Below are positions 16,876 through 25,848 of a stretch of DNA of 64,000 bases, in pieces; the first letter of the stretch is position 1; each line of letters opens with the position of its first letter. The notes below the pieces were generated by a model. The model saw nothing but the letters and a program-made list of their open reading frames with translations. It was not told the DNA's origin and did not search any database. Made by a program: the position numbers and the translations under genes. Source of the stretch: Algoriphagus marincola DSM 16067 (GTDB lineage Bacteria > Bacteroidota > Bacteroidia > Cytophagales > Cyclobacteriaceae); NCBI RefSeq assembly GCF_000429405.1, contig NZ_AUBU01000002.1, forward strand, positions 372,001-436,000, in the 5' to 3' direction.

Positions 16876-18098
16876 TTGGGTAAATAAGTCAATGAGGTTA
16901 ATTGTACCGGGTCTAGGATTTCATTCGCGATTTCGAGTAAGTCTTCAGCTGTTGTTTGCTTGATTTGCTCAAAAATCTTATCCAAAGGATCAATTTTGCC
17001 ATGGTCAATCAGGCTTTTCCCAAATACCAACATAAGGGCAGCATAGTTTTCTTCCGCCATCGCCATCTGACCGATTGCTTGCTCCTTGGCCATATGCAGT
17101 TGCAGACTACCCAATTTTTTTTCCCGAAGTCGCTTGAGTTCTTTCTGAACCAGCTTTTTGGCCTTGGGAAGGGTCTTTTCTTCCGTACCAAAAAAGATCC
17201 CAAAAAAGCCTATATCTGAGAAAGGCTGGAAGGTAGACTCTATACTATACACGAGCCCGTGCTTTTCGCGAAGCGCCATATTCAAGCGGCTATTCATGCT
17301 TGGTCCGCCGAGGATATTGTTCAAAAGGTAAAGTTTATACCTTCTTGGGTCATGCTGAGAATAAGCAGGCCTTCCGATTCCACAAAGAGACTGCGTGATA
17401 TCCCGATTCAGTCTTTCTAGCTTGGGTAGGTATCCTTTGAAAGGGCTTCTGAGGTAGAGAGTTCGCTTGGCTGGAATTTCGGAAAGTGGGCCTTCAATGA
17501 TCTTCAAAGCTTTGGCAAAGGAAATGTTTCCAACAATGGAAAAAACAAGTTGGGAGGTGTCAAGGCGACTCCCAATAAACTCAAAGAAATCCTGTTGGGT
17601 GAAATGTCCCACTGTCTCTTCTCTTCCAAGGATATTTCGACCTAGGGCATGATTGTCAAAGACCAAAGCGTCGAGTTCGTCCTGAATAGAATCATCCGGT
17701 GAATCTCGGTACATGGCCATTTCTTCCAAGATTACCTGTCGCTCCTTCTCGATTTCTTTGGTTGGAAAAGTTGAATTGAAAGTGATATCAAAGAGCAGTT
17801 CGGCAGCTTTGGAATAATGATCCTTCAGGACCGATGCATAAAAGCAGATTTTTTCTTTGGTTGTGTAGGCATTGAGCTCTCCACCGAGGGATTCCAGGCG
17901 ATTTAGGATGTGAAAGGTTTTTCGTCTTTTGGTACCCTTGAAAGCCATGTGCTCCCAGAAATGAGCCAAACCTTCTTGCTCCTTGGTCTCATCTCGGCTG
18001 CCAATATTGAGTACAAATCCACAATGGACCAAGCGCGTATGAGAGACTTCCTGATGAACGATCCGAATGCCGTTTGCAAGCTCTTTTATCTGATGCAT
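16872..18098 (-). CDS. M16 family zinc metallopeptidase (processing-peptidase-like)
   Basis: The 408-residue protein has the inverted zinc motif HFWEH at 46-50 (H46, E49, H50) and the downstream Glu ligand in RQVILEEMAMY near 125. GGPSMNSRLNMALREKHGLVYSI in the second half is the conserved R-Y region of active M16 peptidases. It has no signal peptide, so it probably acts in the cytoplasm on peptides or misfolded small proteins. It carries both the active and the inactive M16 domains in one chain of normal length. It precedes the O-methyltransferase with a 4-nt overlap and is divergent from the M24 aminopeptidase gene. Confidence 0.93.
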   Translation of the reverse strand: MHQIKELANGIRIVHQEVSHTRLVHCGFVLNIGSRDETKEQEGLAHFWEHMAFKGTKRRKTFHILNRLESLGGELNAYTTKEKICFYASVLKDHYSKAAELLFDITFNSTFPTKEIEKERQVILEEMAMYRDSPDDSIQDELDALVFDNHALGRNILGREETVGHFTQQDFFEFIGSRLDTSQLVFSIVGNISFAKALKIIEGPLSEIPAKRTLYLRSPFKGYLPKLERLNRDITQSLCGIGRPAYSQHDPRRYKLYLLNNILGGPSMNSRLNMALREKHGLVYSIESTFQPFSDIGFFGIFFGTEEKTLPKAKKLVQKELKRLREKKLGSLQLHMAKEQAIGQMAMAEENYAALMLVFGKSLIDHGKIDPLDKIFEQIKQTTAEDLLEIANEILDPVQLTSLTYLPN

Positions 18099-18300
18099 AA
18101 ATTATTTTGAAAACCAAAAACCAAGATTTCTAAACAAACTTGGATTCCTGAGAAGTTTGTTTCAATTTCAATTTCCGGTAACACAAAGAAAACAAATTTC
18201 TATCCCGGTCTTGTTTCAAATCAAATATAATTATCCCAGATTCTGCTTTTAATGAGCTTATTCTTAAAATCCCTTTGATCAAAAAAATAAAAGATAGACA

Positions 18301-19590
18301 ATGAAATACCAACCACTTTCCGCGGACCTTTACATTCGAAATAGAGAAAAACTGGCTCAAAAACTAGCCAAAGATTCGGTCGCAATTTTCAATTCGAACG
18401 ACATCATGCCAACCAACGCTGATGGCACGATGCGTTTTCGACAAAACAATGATCTTTTTTACCTCTGTGGCATAGATCAGGAAGAGACCATACTCCTGAT
18501 CGCACCTGACTGCCCTAATCCAGCTTGGCGGGAGGTACTTTTCCTGCGGGAGACAAATGAACATATCGCGGTTTGGGAAGGGCATAAATACACCAAAGAA
18601 GAAGCAGAAGCAGCTTCGGGAATTAAAAACATTCATTGGCTTTCTGATTTTGATCAAATCTTCAATTCAGTAATGGCGCTTTCGGAGCGCGTTTACCTGA
18701 ATACAAATGAGCACCTCAGAGCGGGAGTGGTGGTAGAGACTCGAGATGCCCGATTTATCAAGTCGTGCAAGGAGCGTTTTCCGCTTCATGAGTATGAGCG
18801 ACTGGCTCCGATTATGCATGAACTCCGTGGTGCAAAAGAGCAGGCTGAAATCGATCAACTCCAAATAGCCTGTGATATTACGGAGAAAGGTTTTAGGCGG
18901 ATTTTGAATTTTGTGAAACCCGGTGTTACCGAGTTTGAAATTGAGGCGGAATACCTACATGAATTTGTGAGAAACCGAAGCAAGGGCTTTGCCTACGAAC
19001 CGATCATTGCCTCGGGTGCCAATGCCTGTGTATTGCATTATATTGAGAATAGCCGCCCGTGCCATGATGGCGACTTATTGCTGATGGATGTGGGTGCAGA
19101 ATATGGAAATTACAATGCAGATATGACTCGGACTATTCCAGTGAATGGGAAATTTACCGAGCGCCAAAAAGCTGTTTACGATGCAGTCTTACGCGTTCAG
19201 CGAGAAGCAATGAATATTCTGAGACCAGGTACCAATATTCAAGACTATCATAAAGAAGTAGGGCTTATCATGCAATCCGAATTGATCGGTCTTGGCCTGA
19301 TTGATCAGACTGATGTGAAAAACCAAGATCCAAAATGGCCAGCCTACAAAAAGTATTTTATGCATGGCACTTCCCATCATTTAGGCTTGGATGTGCACGA
19401 TGTGGGAACTATGCATGGCCCGATTACACCGGGTATGGTATTTACCGTTGAGCCAGGGATCTACATTCCAGCAGAAAACCTAGGAGTACGCTTGGAGAAT
19501 AACATCGTCATCCAAGAAAATGGCTACTTCGACTTGATGCGGAATATCCCGATTGAAGCGGAGGAAATTGAAGAGCTGATGAATTCTTAA
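18301..19590 (+). CDS. Xaa-Pro aminopeptidase (M24B, aminopeptidase P)
   Basis: The 429-residue protein has an N-terminal creatinase-like domain (about 5-140) and a pita-bread M24 catalytic domain (about 175-425). The five metal ligands are visible as LLMDVGAEY and YNADMTRT (two Asp), TSHHLGLDVHD (His), FTVEPGIY (Glu) and VRLENNIV (Glu). The enzyme removes the N-terminal residue from peptides with proline in second position. No signal peptide is seen, so it is cytoplasmic. It has its own transcript, ending at the terminator 20 nt downstream. Confidence 0.94.
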   Translation: MKYQPLSADLYIRNREKLAQKLAKDSVAIFNSNDIMPTNADGTMRFRQNNDLFYLCGIDQEETILLIAPDCPNPAWREVLFLRETNEHIAVWEGHKYTKEEAEAASGIKNIHWLSDFDQIFNSVMALSERVYLNTNEHLRAGVVVETRDARFIKSCKERFPLHEYERLAPIMHELRGAKEQAEIDQLQIACDITEKGFRRILNFVKPGVTEFEIEAEYLHEFVRNRSKGFAYEPIIASGANACVLHYIENSRPCHDGDLLLMDVGAEYGNYNADMTRTIPVNGKFTERQKAVYDAVLRVQREAMNILRPGTNIQDYHKEVGLIMQSELIGLGLIDQTDVKNQDPKWPAYKKYFMHGTSHHLGLDVHDVGTMHGPITPGMVFTVEPGIYIPAENLGVRLENNIVIQENGYFDLMRNIPIEAEEIEELMNS

Positions 19591-19609
19591 GGAAAGTTTT
19601 CACTTATTT

Positions 19610-19650
19610 GCCCCCAAATAGTCATAACTTTTTGGGGGTATTTTTATTTC
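19610..19650 (+). terminator. Rho-independent terminator of the aminopeptidase P gene
   Basis: Stem cccccaaa (19611-19618) with tttggggg (19631-19638), a 12-nt loop and a TATTTTTATTT tail. It separates the gene from the convergent EEP hydrolase. Confidence 0.85.
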
Positions 19651-19655
19651 CAGTC

Positions 19656-20516
19656 TCACCGAAATTGAACCTCAACCATCACAGGAAAGTGATCAGAGGG
19701 GTATTTTTTACCATAATTATCGCTTAGGATACCATGTCTGATTACTTGAACCTGCCCTTTGACGAAAATATGGTCTATGATTCCATCAGGCATTTTTTCC
19801 CAATCAAATCCAGTGAAAGTACCTGCAGGTCCGTAAGAAGGTGTTTTGGAAATCAAACGGGCATCTTTCCAGCCCCCAGAGGAGGTAATGGTGGTGTAGG
19901 CAGGGTTATCAGGTGTAACATTGAAATCACCCAATAAAACTACCGGAAGCTTTTCGGTATTGATTTCTTCAATTTTCCGAACAACTAATTTGCTGCTTTC
20001 TTCCCTGGCCTCCTGCCCGATATGGTCGTAGTGGATATTGAACACGTAGAACTCCTCTTTCTCAGCACTTAGAAATTTCCCCCAGGAGCAAATCCGATTA
20101 AGCGCGGCATCCCAACCCTTACTTGGGACCTCAGGAGTAGGGGATAGCCAAAAAGTACCTTGGTCAAGTAATTCGTATTGGGATCCATCGTAAAGAATGG
20201 CGGTGTATTCTCCTTTTTGAGCGCCATCATCCCTGCCTACTCCCAAATAATCAAACCCAAGGGAGTTACTCAACTGTTCGACTTGATGCTTTAGGCCTTC
20301 TTGCGTCCCTACGATTCCTATTTGATGAAATTGGATCAGCGATGTAACATGGGGTAGCCTATCCTTCCAAAGATTACCAGTATCGCCAGGATTATCCCAT
20401 CGGATATTGAAGGTGGCTAGTTGGTGAGTTTGGGCCATGGAGAAAGGCGCAAAACTGACTATGAAAAGTAAAAGGAGGGAAAGGCTTTTGATAAGTGCTT
20501 GAGATTTCATTTTCAA
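19656..20516 (-). CDS. Secreted endonuclease/exonuclease/phosphatase (EEP) family hydrolase
   Basis: The 286-residue protein starts with a signal peptide (about 1-28, ending SMAQ). It then shows the EEP fold motifs in order: ATFNIRWDN, VGTQEGL with the metal Glu, NIHYDHIG with catalytic His, VVLLGDFNVTP with Asp/Asn, and the final SDHFPVMVEV with Asp-His. The superfamily includes DNases, phosphodiesterases and sphingomyelinases. The signal peptide points to a periplasmic or extracellular target. Substrate is not decided. It is a single gene convergent with the aminopeptidase P gene. Confidence 0.9.
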   Translation of the reverse strand: MKMKSQALIKSLSLLLLFIVSFAPFSMAQTHQLATFNIRWDNPGDTGNLWKDRLPHVTSLIQFHQIGIVGTQEGLKHQVEQLSNSLGFDYLGVGRDDGAQKGEYTAILYDGSQYELLDQGTFWLSPTPEVPSKGWDAALNRICSWGKFLSAEKEEFYVFNIHYDHIGQEAREESSKLVVRKIEEINTEKLPVVLLGDFNVTPDNPAYTTITSSGGWKDARLISKTPSYGPAGTFTGFDWEKMPDGIIDHIFVKGQVQVIRHGILSDNYGKKYPSDHFPVMVEVQFR

Positions 20517-20623
20517 ATTCTGGGTTTAGTCCGATAAAATTGCCTTTTAATTTGAACAAAAGAAAAATCCTGAGGTAATTCATGCTGTTAAGAAAGAATG
20601 AATTTTTCCAATCAAACTGATTC

Positions 20624-21517
20624 ATGAAGACTATTTACCCAAAAGACCTACCAGTTCCTGAATTTCATGCTTTGCTACAAGGCAGCGTGGCGCCACGACC
20701 CATTGCCTTTGCAAGTACCATTGACTCAGAGGGAAATTTTAACCTCAGTCCTTTTAGTTTCTTTAATCTATTCAGTACCAATCCCCCGATTTTGGTTTTT
20801 TCTCCTTCTCGGCGTGTGCGTGATAATACCACCAAGCACACCTTGGAAAATGTCCATGAGGTACCGGAAGTGGTGATTCATGTGGTGCATTATGGTATGG
20901 TCGAGCAAATGTCTTTGGCGAGTACCGAGTACCCAAAAGGAGTAGATGAATTTGTGAAGGCAGGTTTTACGGCTGTGCCTTCCTCACAAGTCAAACCTCC
21001 GAGGATCAAAGAAGCCAGGGTTTCCATGGAGTGTAAAGTCAATGAAGTGAAATCACTAGGTGACACAGGAGGAGCGGGAAATCTAGTTATTTGTGAAGTG
21101 CTTTGCGTCCATGTAGACGAAGATATTTTGGATGAAAAGGGTATAATCGACCCCAATAAATTGGATTTGGTAGCTCGTCTTGGTGGAAATTGGTATTCAC
21201 GAACCAACGGATCTTGTCTTTTCGAAATTCCAAAGCCACTGAGGACTCTGGGAATCGGTGTAGACCAAATCCCCGAGGATATCCGAAACAGTGCTATACT
21301 GACTGGGAATAATCTGGGAAGGTTGGGAAATGTGGAGAGTCTTCCGAGTGAAGAGGAAATCGAAAAGTTTGGAGAAAAACCCGAAATACAAGAAATGCGG
21401 GTCCGTTTCCAAAATGATCCAGCGAGTTGGGCAGATCATTTACATCTGCTAGCCAAAGAGACTTTGGAAGAAGGAGATGTAGAAAAAGCCTGGTTGATTC
21501 TTCTGCAAAAGCCATAA
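20624..21517 (+). CDS. Flavin reductase-like FMN-binding protein
   Basis: The 297-residue protein has the split-barrel FMN-binding domain of the flavin reductase-like family in its first 200 residues. SVAPRPIAFASTIDSEGNFNLSPFSFFN and VVIHVVHYGMVEQM are its hallmarks. The C-terminal 90 residues extend beyond the usual domain and are charged and helical (LPSEEEIEKFGEKPE). Members bind FMN and reduce flavins or act as small oxidoreductases. The substrate is unknown. The gene stands alone, ending at a strong bidirectional terminator. Confidence 0.87.
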   Translation: MKTIYPKDLPVPEFHALLQGSVAPRPIAFASTIDSEGNFNLSPFSFFNLFSTNPPILVFSPSRRVRDNTTKHTLENVHEVPEVVIHVVHYGMVEQMSLASTEYPKGVDEFVKAGFTAVPSSQVKPPRIKEARVSMECKVNEVKSLGDTGGAGNLVICEVLCVHVDEDILDEKGIIDPNKLDLVARLGGNWYSRTNGSCLFEIPKPLRTLGIGVDQIPEDIRNSAILTGNNLGRLGNVESLPSEEEIEKFGEKPEIQEMRVRFQNDPASWADHLHLLAKETLEEGDVEKAWLILLQKP

Positions 21518-21556
21518 AAAAAGCCTCGGTCGAAATTTTCAACCGAGGCTTTTTTC
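21514..21556. terminator. Bidirectional terminator between flavin reductase and sppA
   Basis: Stem aaaaaaagcctcggt/accgaggctttttt (21516-21530 with 21542-21555) has A and T runs on both sides, so it serves both converging genes. Confidence 0.92.
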
Positions 21557-21557
21557 A

Positions 21558-23324
21558 TTATTTGATTTTGATCTCCTGAGGCATCCTTGCCTGAATTCCC
21601 TGATAGGTTTTTACTTTTTCTAGATTTTTGTAGAGGCCGTAATATTCTCCAAGTTGGGCCTGAAGGATTCTAGCTTCTACATTATCGGAGAAGTCTTCCA
21701 TTAGTTTTTCAAACCATGGCTTTTGCTGCGGATAATAAATTACCCGGTAATCATCTCCTGCCTCAATTCTCTTTGCAGCGAGGTCAATGGTGGTATCCAA
21801 ACCACCCAAAACATCGACTAGACCACGTTCTTTAGCTTGATTTCCAGTCCAAACTCTTCCGGAGGCAACCTCTTTTACAGCCTCAGGGCTCATGTCTCTA
21901 CCTTCAGCTACACGGCTGATAAATTTTTCATAGCCATCTTCGATAGATTTTTGTACGATGGTTTTTTCCACTTCTGTCAGTGGTCGGGCTACATTCATAA
22001 AGTCTGAAAGCTCACCTGTGGTGACCACATCGGTCGTTACTCCCAGTTTATCATTAATCAATTCCTGTACATTGAACCATAAGCCGAAAATCCCAATGGA
22101 GCCGGTGATTGTGTTTGGCTGGGCCACGATGGTATCTGCCGGGGCGGAAATGTAATAACCACCTGAAGCAGCTACTTCTCCCATGGATACATAGACGGGC
22201 TTCACTTTTTTGGCTTCACTCATTTCTCTCCAGATTACCTCTGAAGCTAAAATCGATCCGCCTGGTGAATTAACCCGAAGAACGATTGCTTTGATATCAT
22301 CGTCTTTTCTGGCTTTCCGAATCTCCTTGGCAAATTTATCAGAGCTGATTACCCCATCTACACTGCCACTGACGATCTCTCCTTCAGCAAGGATAACAGC
22401 AATTCTATTTTTGGATGTGAGGTTTTTGCTTTTTGCCAACGAACCTAGATCAGTGGCATTGATTGTTGGGATGTCGTCATCCTCATCCAATCCCAGTTTT
22501 TCTCTCAGGATAGCATGCACCTCATCCTCGTAGGTCAATCTGTTCACCAGATTGTATGTCACCGCGTCTTCGGCCTCCCTTACCAGCATTTGATCATTGA
22601 TAGTAGCCATGCTGTCTAGGCTCAGACCTCGAGAGTCTGCCACGGCCTTGATCATTTCCTGATTGATGTCTTCTAAGAAATATTCTGTTTGAAGACGGTT
22701 TTCAGGGCTCATCTTCTCCAAGATGTAAGGCTCGACGGCACTTTTGAATTCACCTACCCGAAATACTACTGGCTTAATTCCGACTTTTTCGAAGAAGCCC
22801 TTCAAAAAGATTACTTCTGAGGCGAGTCCATTGAAATCAATTGCCCCCATTGGGTTGAGATAAATCTCATCAGCTACAGAAGCCAAATAGTATCCTCCTT
22901 CGCCATAAGCTTCGTCATAAGCGAGGATGAATTTTCCGGACTCTTTAAAGCTTTCTAGCTCTTCTCTAAGTTCGAGTAGATTAGCTTGTCCAGCTAGAAT
23001 CAGTCCGGTATTGAGATAGATTCCTTTGATCTTCTCGTTGGTTTTTGCCTCTCGAATTGCTTTTTTGAGATTAATCATGCCTGCCTGCATACTTCCTCCA
23101 AAAGGGTTTCCGAATTGTCCAAAATTCAGGTCATCCTCTGAGGTTCGCTCTACAAGCATTCGGCCATTGAGATTCAAATGCAGAACGGTGTTGTCTTTCA
23201 GTGAGACTTCCTTTTCGCCAGATGCTGCCAAAATTCCAATCAGCCCAAAAAAGAGCAGGATGCTCAAAATGGTGAAAACGAATAAACCGACAATGACTGC
23301 CAGAACATTTCCTAAGAATTTCAT
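21558..23324 (-). CDS. sppA: Signal peptide peptidase SppA, 67K type
   Basis: The 588-residue protein has one N-terminal membrane helix (about 8-34) and two S49 peptidase domains. The catalytic Lys194 is in GEFKSAVEPY and the nucleophile Ser387 in GEVAASGGYYISAPA, giving the Ser/Lys dyad of the long enterobacterial-type enzyme. It degrades signal peptides left in the membrane after secretion and may also act in envelope stress. The start at 23324 places the membrane helix correctly. It is a single gene, convergent with the flavin reductase and divergent from folK. Confidence 0.95.
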   Translation of the reverse strand: MKFLGNVLAVIVGLFVFTILSILLFFGLIGILAASGEKEVSLKDNTVLHLNLNGRMLVERTSEDDLNFGQFGNPFGGSMQAGMINLKKAIREAKTNEKIKGIYLNTGLILAGQANLLELREELESFKESGKFILAYDEAYGEGGYYLASVADEIYLNPMGAIDFNGLASEVIFLKGFFEKVGIKPVVFRVGEFKSAVEPYILEKMSPENRLQTEYFLEDINQEMIKAVADSRGLSLDSMATINDQMLVREAEDAVTYNLVNRLTYEDEVHAILREKLGLDEDDDIPTINATDLGSLAKSKNLTSKNRIAVILAEGEIVSGSVDGVISSDKFAKEIRKARKDDDIKAIVLRVNSPGGSILASEVIWREMSEAKKVKPVYVSMGEVAASGGYYISAPADTIVAQPNTITGSIGIFGLWFNVQELINDKLGVTTDVVTTGELSDFMNVARPLTEVEKTIVQKSIEDGYEKFISRVAEGRDMSPEAVKEVASGRVWTGNQAKERGLVDVLGGLDTTIDLAAKRIEAGDDYRVIYYPQQKPWFEKLMEDFSDNVEARILQAQLGEYYGLYKNLEKVKTYQGIQARMPQEIKIK

Positions 23325-23392
23325 AGTAGTTGTATTAGTTGGGGTAAAAATAGTTTATTTTGAGGGACTAATGAAAGTAAAATTCAAGGGGA

Positions 23393-23878
23393 ATGGTTCA
23401 AGAGGTAGTTTTGATTTTGGGAGGGAACTTAGGAGATCGGGAGCAGCTGATTCGAGAGGCTAAACAAATGCTTGTTTCAAAAGCACTGATTAAAGGGGAA
23501 TCATCCATTTTTTCTACGGAAGCATGGGGAGGAAAGGCTGAGGGAGATTTTCTGAATCAAGTGCTCTTGGTAAGTACTGAGGAGGTACCTCTCAAATTTT
23601 TGAGCTTTTTGCAGACCATTGAGCGCGATTTGGGAAGGGAGCGCGAAGTCACATGGGGAGATCGAACCATGGATATTGATATTTTGTATTGGGAAGATCA
23701 GGAGATTCAAGTGCCAAACCTTATTATTCCACATCCGCATCTTCATAAGCGTCGATTTGTTTTAGCACCACTTGCCGAGTTGCTTCCCGATTGGGTTCAC
23801 CCTAAGCTTAATAAAAATTCTTTGGAGCTTCTCGAAGCATGTGAGGATGAATCAAAAGTGAAAAAATGGAAAAAATAG
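23393..23878 (+). CDS. folK: 2-amino-4-hydroxy-6-hydroxymethyldihydropteridine pyrophosphokinase
   Basis: The 161-residue protein shows LILGGNLGDREQLI at the N-terminus, STEAWGGKAEGDFLNQVLLV, the ATP/metal region RDLGREREVTWGDRTMDIDILYW and PHPHLHKRRFVLAPLAEL. These are the full set of HPPK motifs. The enzyme transfers pyrophosphate from ATP to the pterin in folate biosynthesis. The start at 23393 is supported by the family N-terminus beginning shortly before the glycine-rich strand. The C-terminus is Lys-rich and its stop codon lies inside the fabD terminator. Confidence 0.95.
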   Translation: MVQEVVLILGGNLGDREQLIREAKQMLVSKALIKGESSIFSTEAWGGKAEGDFLNQVLLVSTEEVPLKFLSFLQTIERDLGREREVTWGDRTMDIDILYWEDQEIQVPNLIIPHPHLHKRRFVLAPLAELLPDWVHPKLNKNSLELLEACEDESKVKKWKK

Positions 23879-23904
23879 GCTGCCTTCTGAAAAAGACAGC
23901 CTAG
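23870..23904 (-). terminator. Terminator of fabD (overlaps folK stop)
   Basis: Stem taggctg (23876-23882) with cagccta (23897-23903). On the minus strand it is followed by a run of T, 12 nt past the fabD stop. The plus-strand tail is weak, so its main use is for fabD. Confidence 0.7.
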
Positions 23905-23914
23905 CTATTTAATA

Positions 23915-24790
23915 TCAAAGCCCAGAAACCTGTGCTTCAGAATGGATTTTTTTAACTAAACCCTGAAGTACCTTTCCTGGGCCGCATTCGATAAATTCGG
24001 TAGCTCCATCCTTCACCATATTCTGGACAGATTGAGTCCATTTTACAGGTGCGGTGAGCTGGGCGATAAGATTTTCCTTGATTTCGTTTACATCCGTGAC
24101 AGCCGTGGTGCTTACATTTTGGTAAACTGGGCAAGAGCCAACAGAGAATTGTGTCATTTCGATGGCCTTTTGAAGTTTTTCTCTTGCAGGCTCCATCAGT
24201 GGAGAGTGAAAAGCTCCTCCTACCTGAAGGGGCAACGCCCTTTTTGCCCCTGCTTCTTTCATTTTCTCACAGGCAATTTCGATTCCTTTATTACTTCCTG
24301 AGATCACCAATTGACCCGGGCAATTGTAATTCGCCGGCACTACGATTTCCTCTGAGATACTGGCACAGATTTCCTCAACTTTTTCATCTGCCAATCCTAA
24401 GATAGCAGCCATCGTGGATGGATTAATCTCGCAAGCTTCCTGCATAGCCAAAGCCCGCTGATGTACCAAGCGTAGCCCATCTTCGAAGGCTAAAACTCCA
24501 TTAGCCACCAATGCAGAAAATTCTCCCAAAGAATGCCCAGCTACCATATCAGGCTTGAAATCAGGAGTGCATTTTGCCAAGATTACGGAATGCAAAAAAA
24601 TCGCAGGCTGCGTGACCTGGGTTTGCTTAAGTTCCTCAGCGGAACCTTCAAACATGATGTCTGTGATTCGAAATCCAAGAATTTCATTAGCCTTTTCGAA
24701 AAGCTCTTTGGCAAGAGAATTAGTCTCATACAGCTCTTTTCCCATTCCTGGGAATTGGGCTCCTTGCCCAGGAAAAACAAATGCGTTCAT
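23915..24790 (-). CDS. fabD: Malonyl-CoA:ACP transacylase
   Basis: The 291-residue protein has FPGQGAQFPGMG at the start, the nucleophile Ser87 in GHSLGEFSA, the Arg of the active site in LVHQRALAMQEA and His195 in GGAFHSPLM. It loads malonyl groups onto acyl carrier protein for fatty acid synthesis. Length matches stand-alone FabD. It is transcribed alone from a promoter with a perfect -7 box, next to a LysR gene on the same strand 57 nt upstream. Confidence 0.95.
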   Translation of the reverse strand: MNAFVFPGQGAQFPGMGKELYETNSLAKELFEKANEILGFRITDIMFEGSAEELKQTQVTQPAIFLHSVILAKCTPDFKPDMVAGHSLGEFSALVANGVLAFEDGLRLVHQRALAMQEACEINPSTMAAILGLADEKVEEICASISEEIVVPANYNCPGQLVISGSNKGIEIACEKMKEAGAKRALPLQVGGAFHSPLMEPAREKLQKAIEMTQFSVGSCPVYQNVSTTAVTDVNEIKENLIAQLTAPVKWTQSVQNMVKDGATEFIECGPGKVLQGLVKKIHSEAQVSGL

Positions 24791-24812
24791 GTATTTTAGG
24801 TTGGTTTGTGCG

Positions 24813-24820
24813 CAAATATA
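24813..24820 (-). promoter_or_regulatory. Possible -7 box of fabD promoter
   Basis: Minus-strand TATATTTG matches TAnnTTTG, 22 nt upstream of the fabD start. A clear -33 TTG at the right distance is not seen. Confidence 0.4.
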
Positions 24821-24847
24821 GGGCTTTTAGACAAGCCTTTACCTTTC

Positions 24848-25762
24848 TTATGGATTGAGGAGCTTTCCGAAGACTTCCTGATTGTTTTCGGTCAGCCAAC
24901 GAATAAAAGCCATGACCGCAGGTTGATGCCTTTTTTGCTTTAACCATACCAATCTCCAATGCGCCTTGATGGGCAATCCTTTGAATTCAAGGAGTTTGAT
25001 TCTGCCATCAGCCACTTCACTTCGCATAGAGTACAGTGATAAAACACTCACTCCAAGTCCTGCCATCACGGCCTGTTTGACAGCTTCATTGGTGGATAAT
25101 TCCATCCGGCTTTTGATAGCAATATCCCGATCTTCAAAAAATCGCTCCATGATGACCCGGGTTCCAGATCCTTTTTCCCTTAAAATAAAAGGAATCTCTC
25201 CCCATTTGTCTTGATCAATTAGACTCTGGAATTTTTCCGAATGCTCGGGAGAACATGCTAAATACCATTTATTCTCGGCTAAAGTCACTGAATCCAAGTC
25301 CAAGTCCTCAGGAGAAATCGAAAGAAAAGCCAAATCGGTGCTATTTTCTTCCAAATGAGCCAAGACCTTGTAGCGATTGGAAACTTCAAGGCTGATTTCT
25401 ACATGAGGATGCAGTTTCATAAACTCCGAAATCAAATAGGGAATGATATATTTGCCGGTAGAGACTGCTGATATACGGATTTTACCGGCCAGGAGTCCCT
25501 TTAGTTCTTTCATCCGTTGCTCGATTTGATTCATTTCGCTGAATATGCGCTCTGACATTTCGACGAGTTCAAGACCAAACTCCGTGATGTGGACCTTTTT
25601 ACCAATCACTTCGGTAAGAGGGACATCAAACTGATCCTGAAGGTTTTTCAACTGAACGGATACCGCGGGCTGAGTCATATCCAAAGACTTAGCGGCTTTG
25701 GTAATGCTTTCATACTTGGCCACTGCCTGCAGGGCTTTGAGATGGTTGAAGTTTAGATTCAT
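24848..25762 (-). CDS. LysR-type transcriptional regulator
   Basis: The 304-residue protein has an N-terminal winged helix-turn-helix (about 3-62, HLKALQAVAKYESITKAAKSLDMTQPAVSVQLKNLQ). A linker helix and a periplasmic-binding-type effector domain follow (about 90-295, with RISAVSTGKYIIPYLISEF and VMAGLGVSVLSLYSM). It resembles the CbbR/CysB-like group. It is divergent from the SbtA-like permease gene across an 86-bp gap, the usual layout for a LysR regulator controlling its neighbour. It may sense inorganic carbon or a related metabolite, which is inference from the target. Confidence 0.93.
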   Translation of the reverse strand: MNLNFNHLKALQAVAKYESITKAAKSLDMTQPAVSVQLKNLQDQFDVPLTEVIGKKVHITEFGLELVEMSERIFSEMNQIEQRMKELKGLLAGKIRISAVSTGKYIIPYLISEFMKLHPHVEISLEVSNRYKVLAHLEENSTDLAFLSISPEDLDLDSVTLAENKWYLACSPEHSEKFQSLIDQDKWGEIPFILREKGSGTRVIMERFFEDRDIAIKSRMELSTNEAVKQAVMAGLGVSVLSLYSMRSEVADGRIKLLEFKGLPIKAHWRLVWLKQKRHQPAVMAFIRWLTENNQEVFGKLLNP

Positions 25763-25848
25763 AACATTTTATAATACATCTTACTAATACGATAAAAAAA
25801 AATTATGTTTTTGTTTTTTTTAAATTTTTTACCGCAAATCTTTGTCGC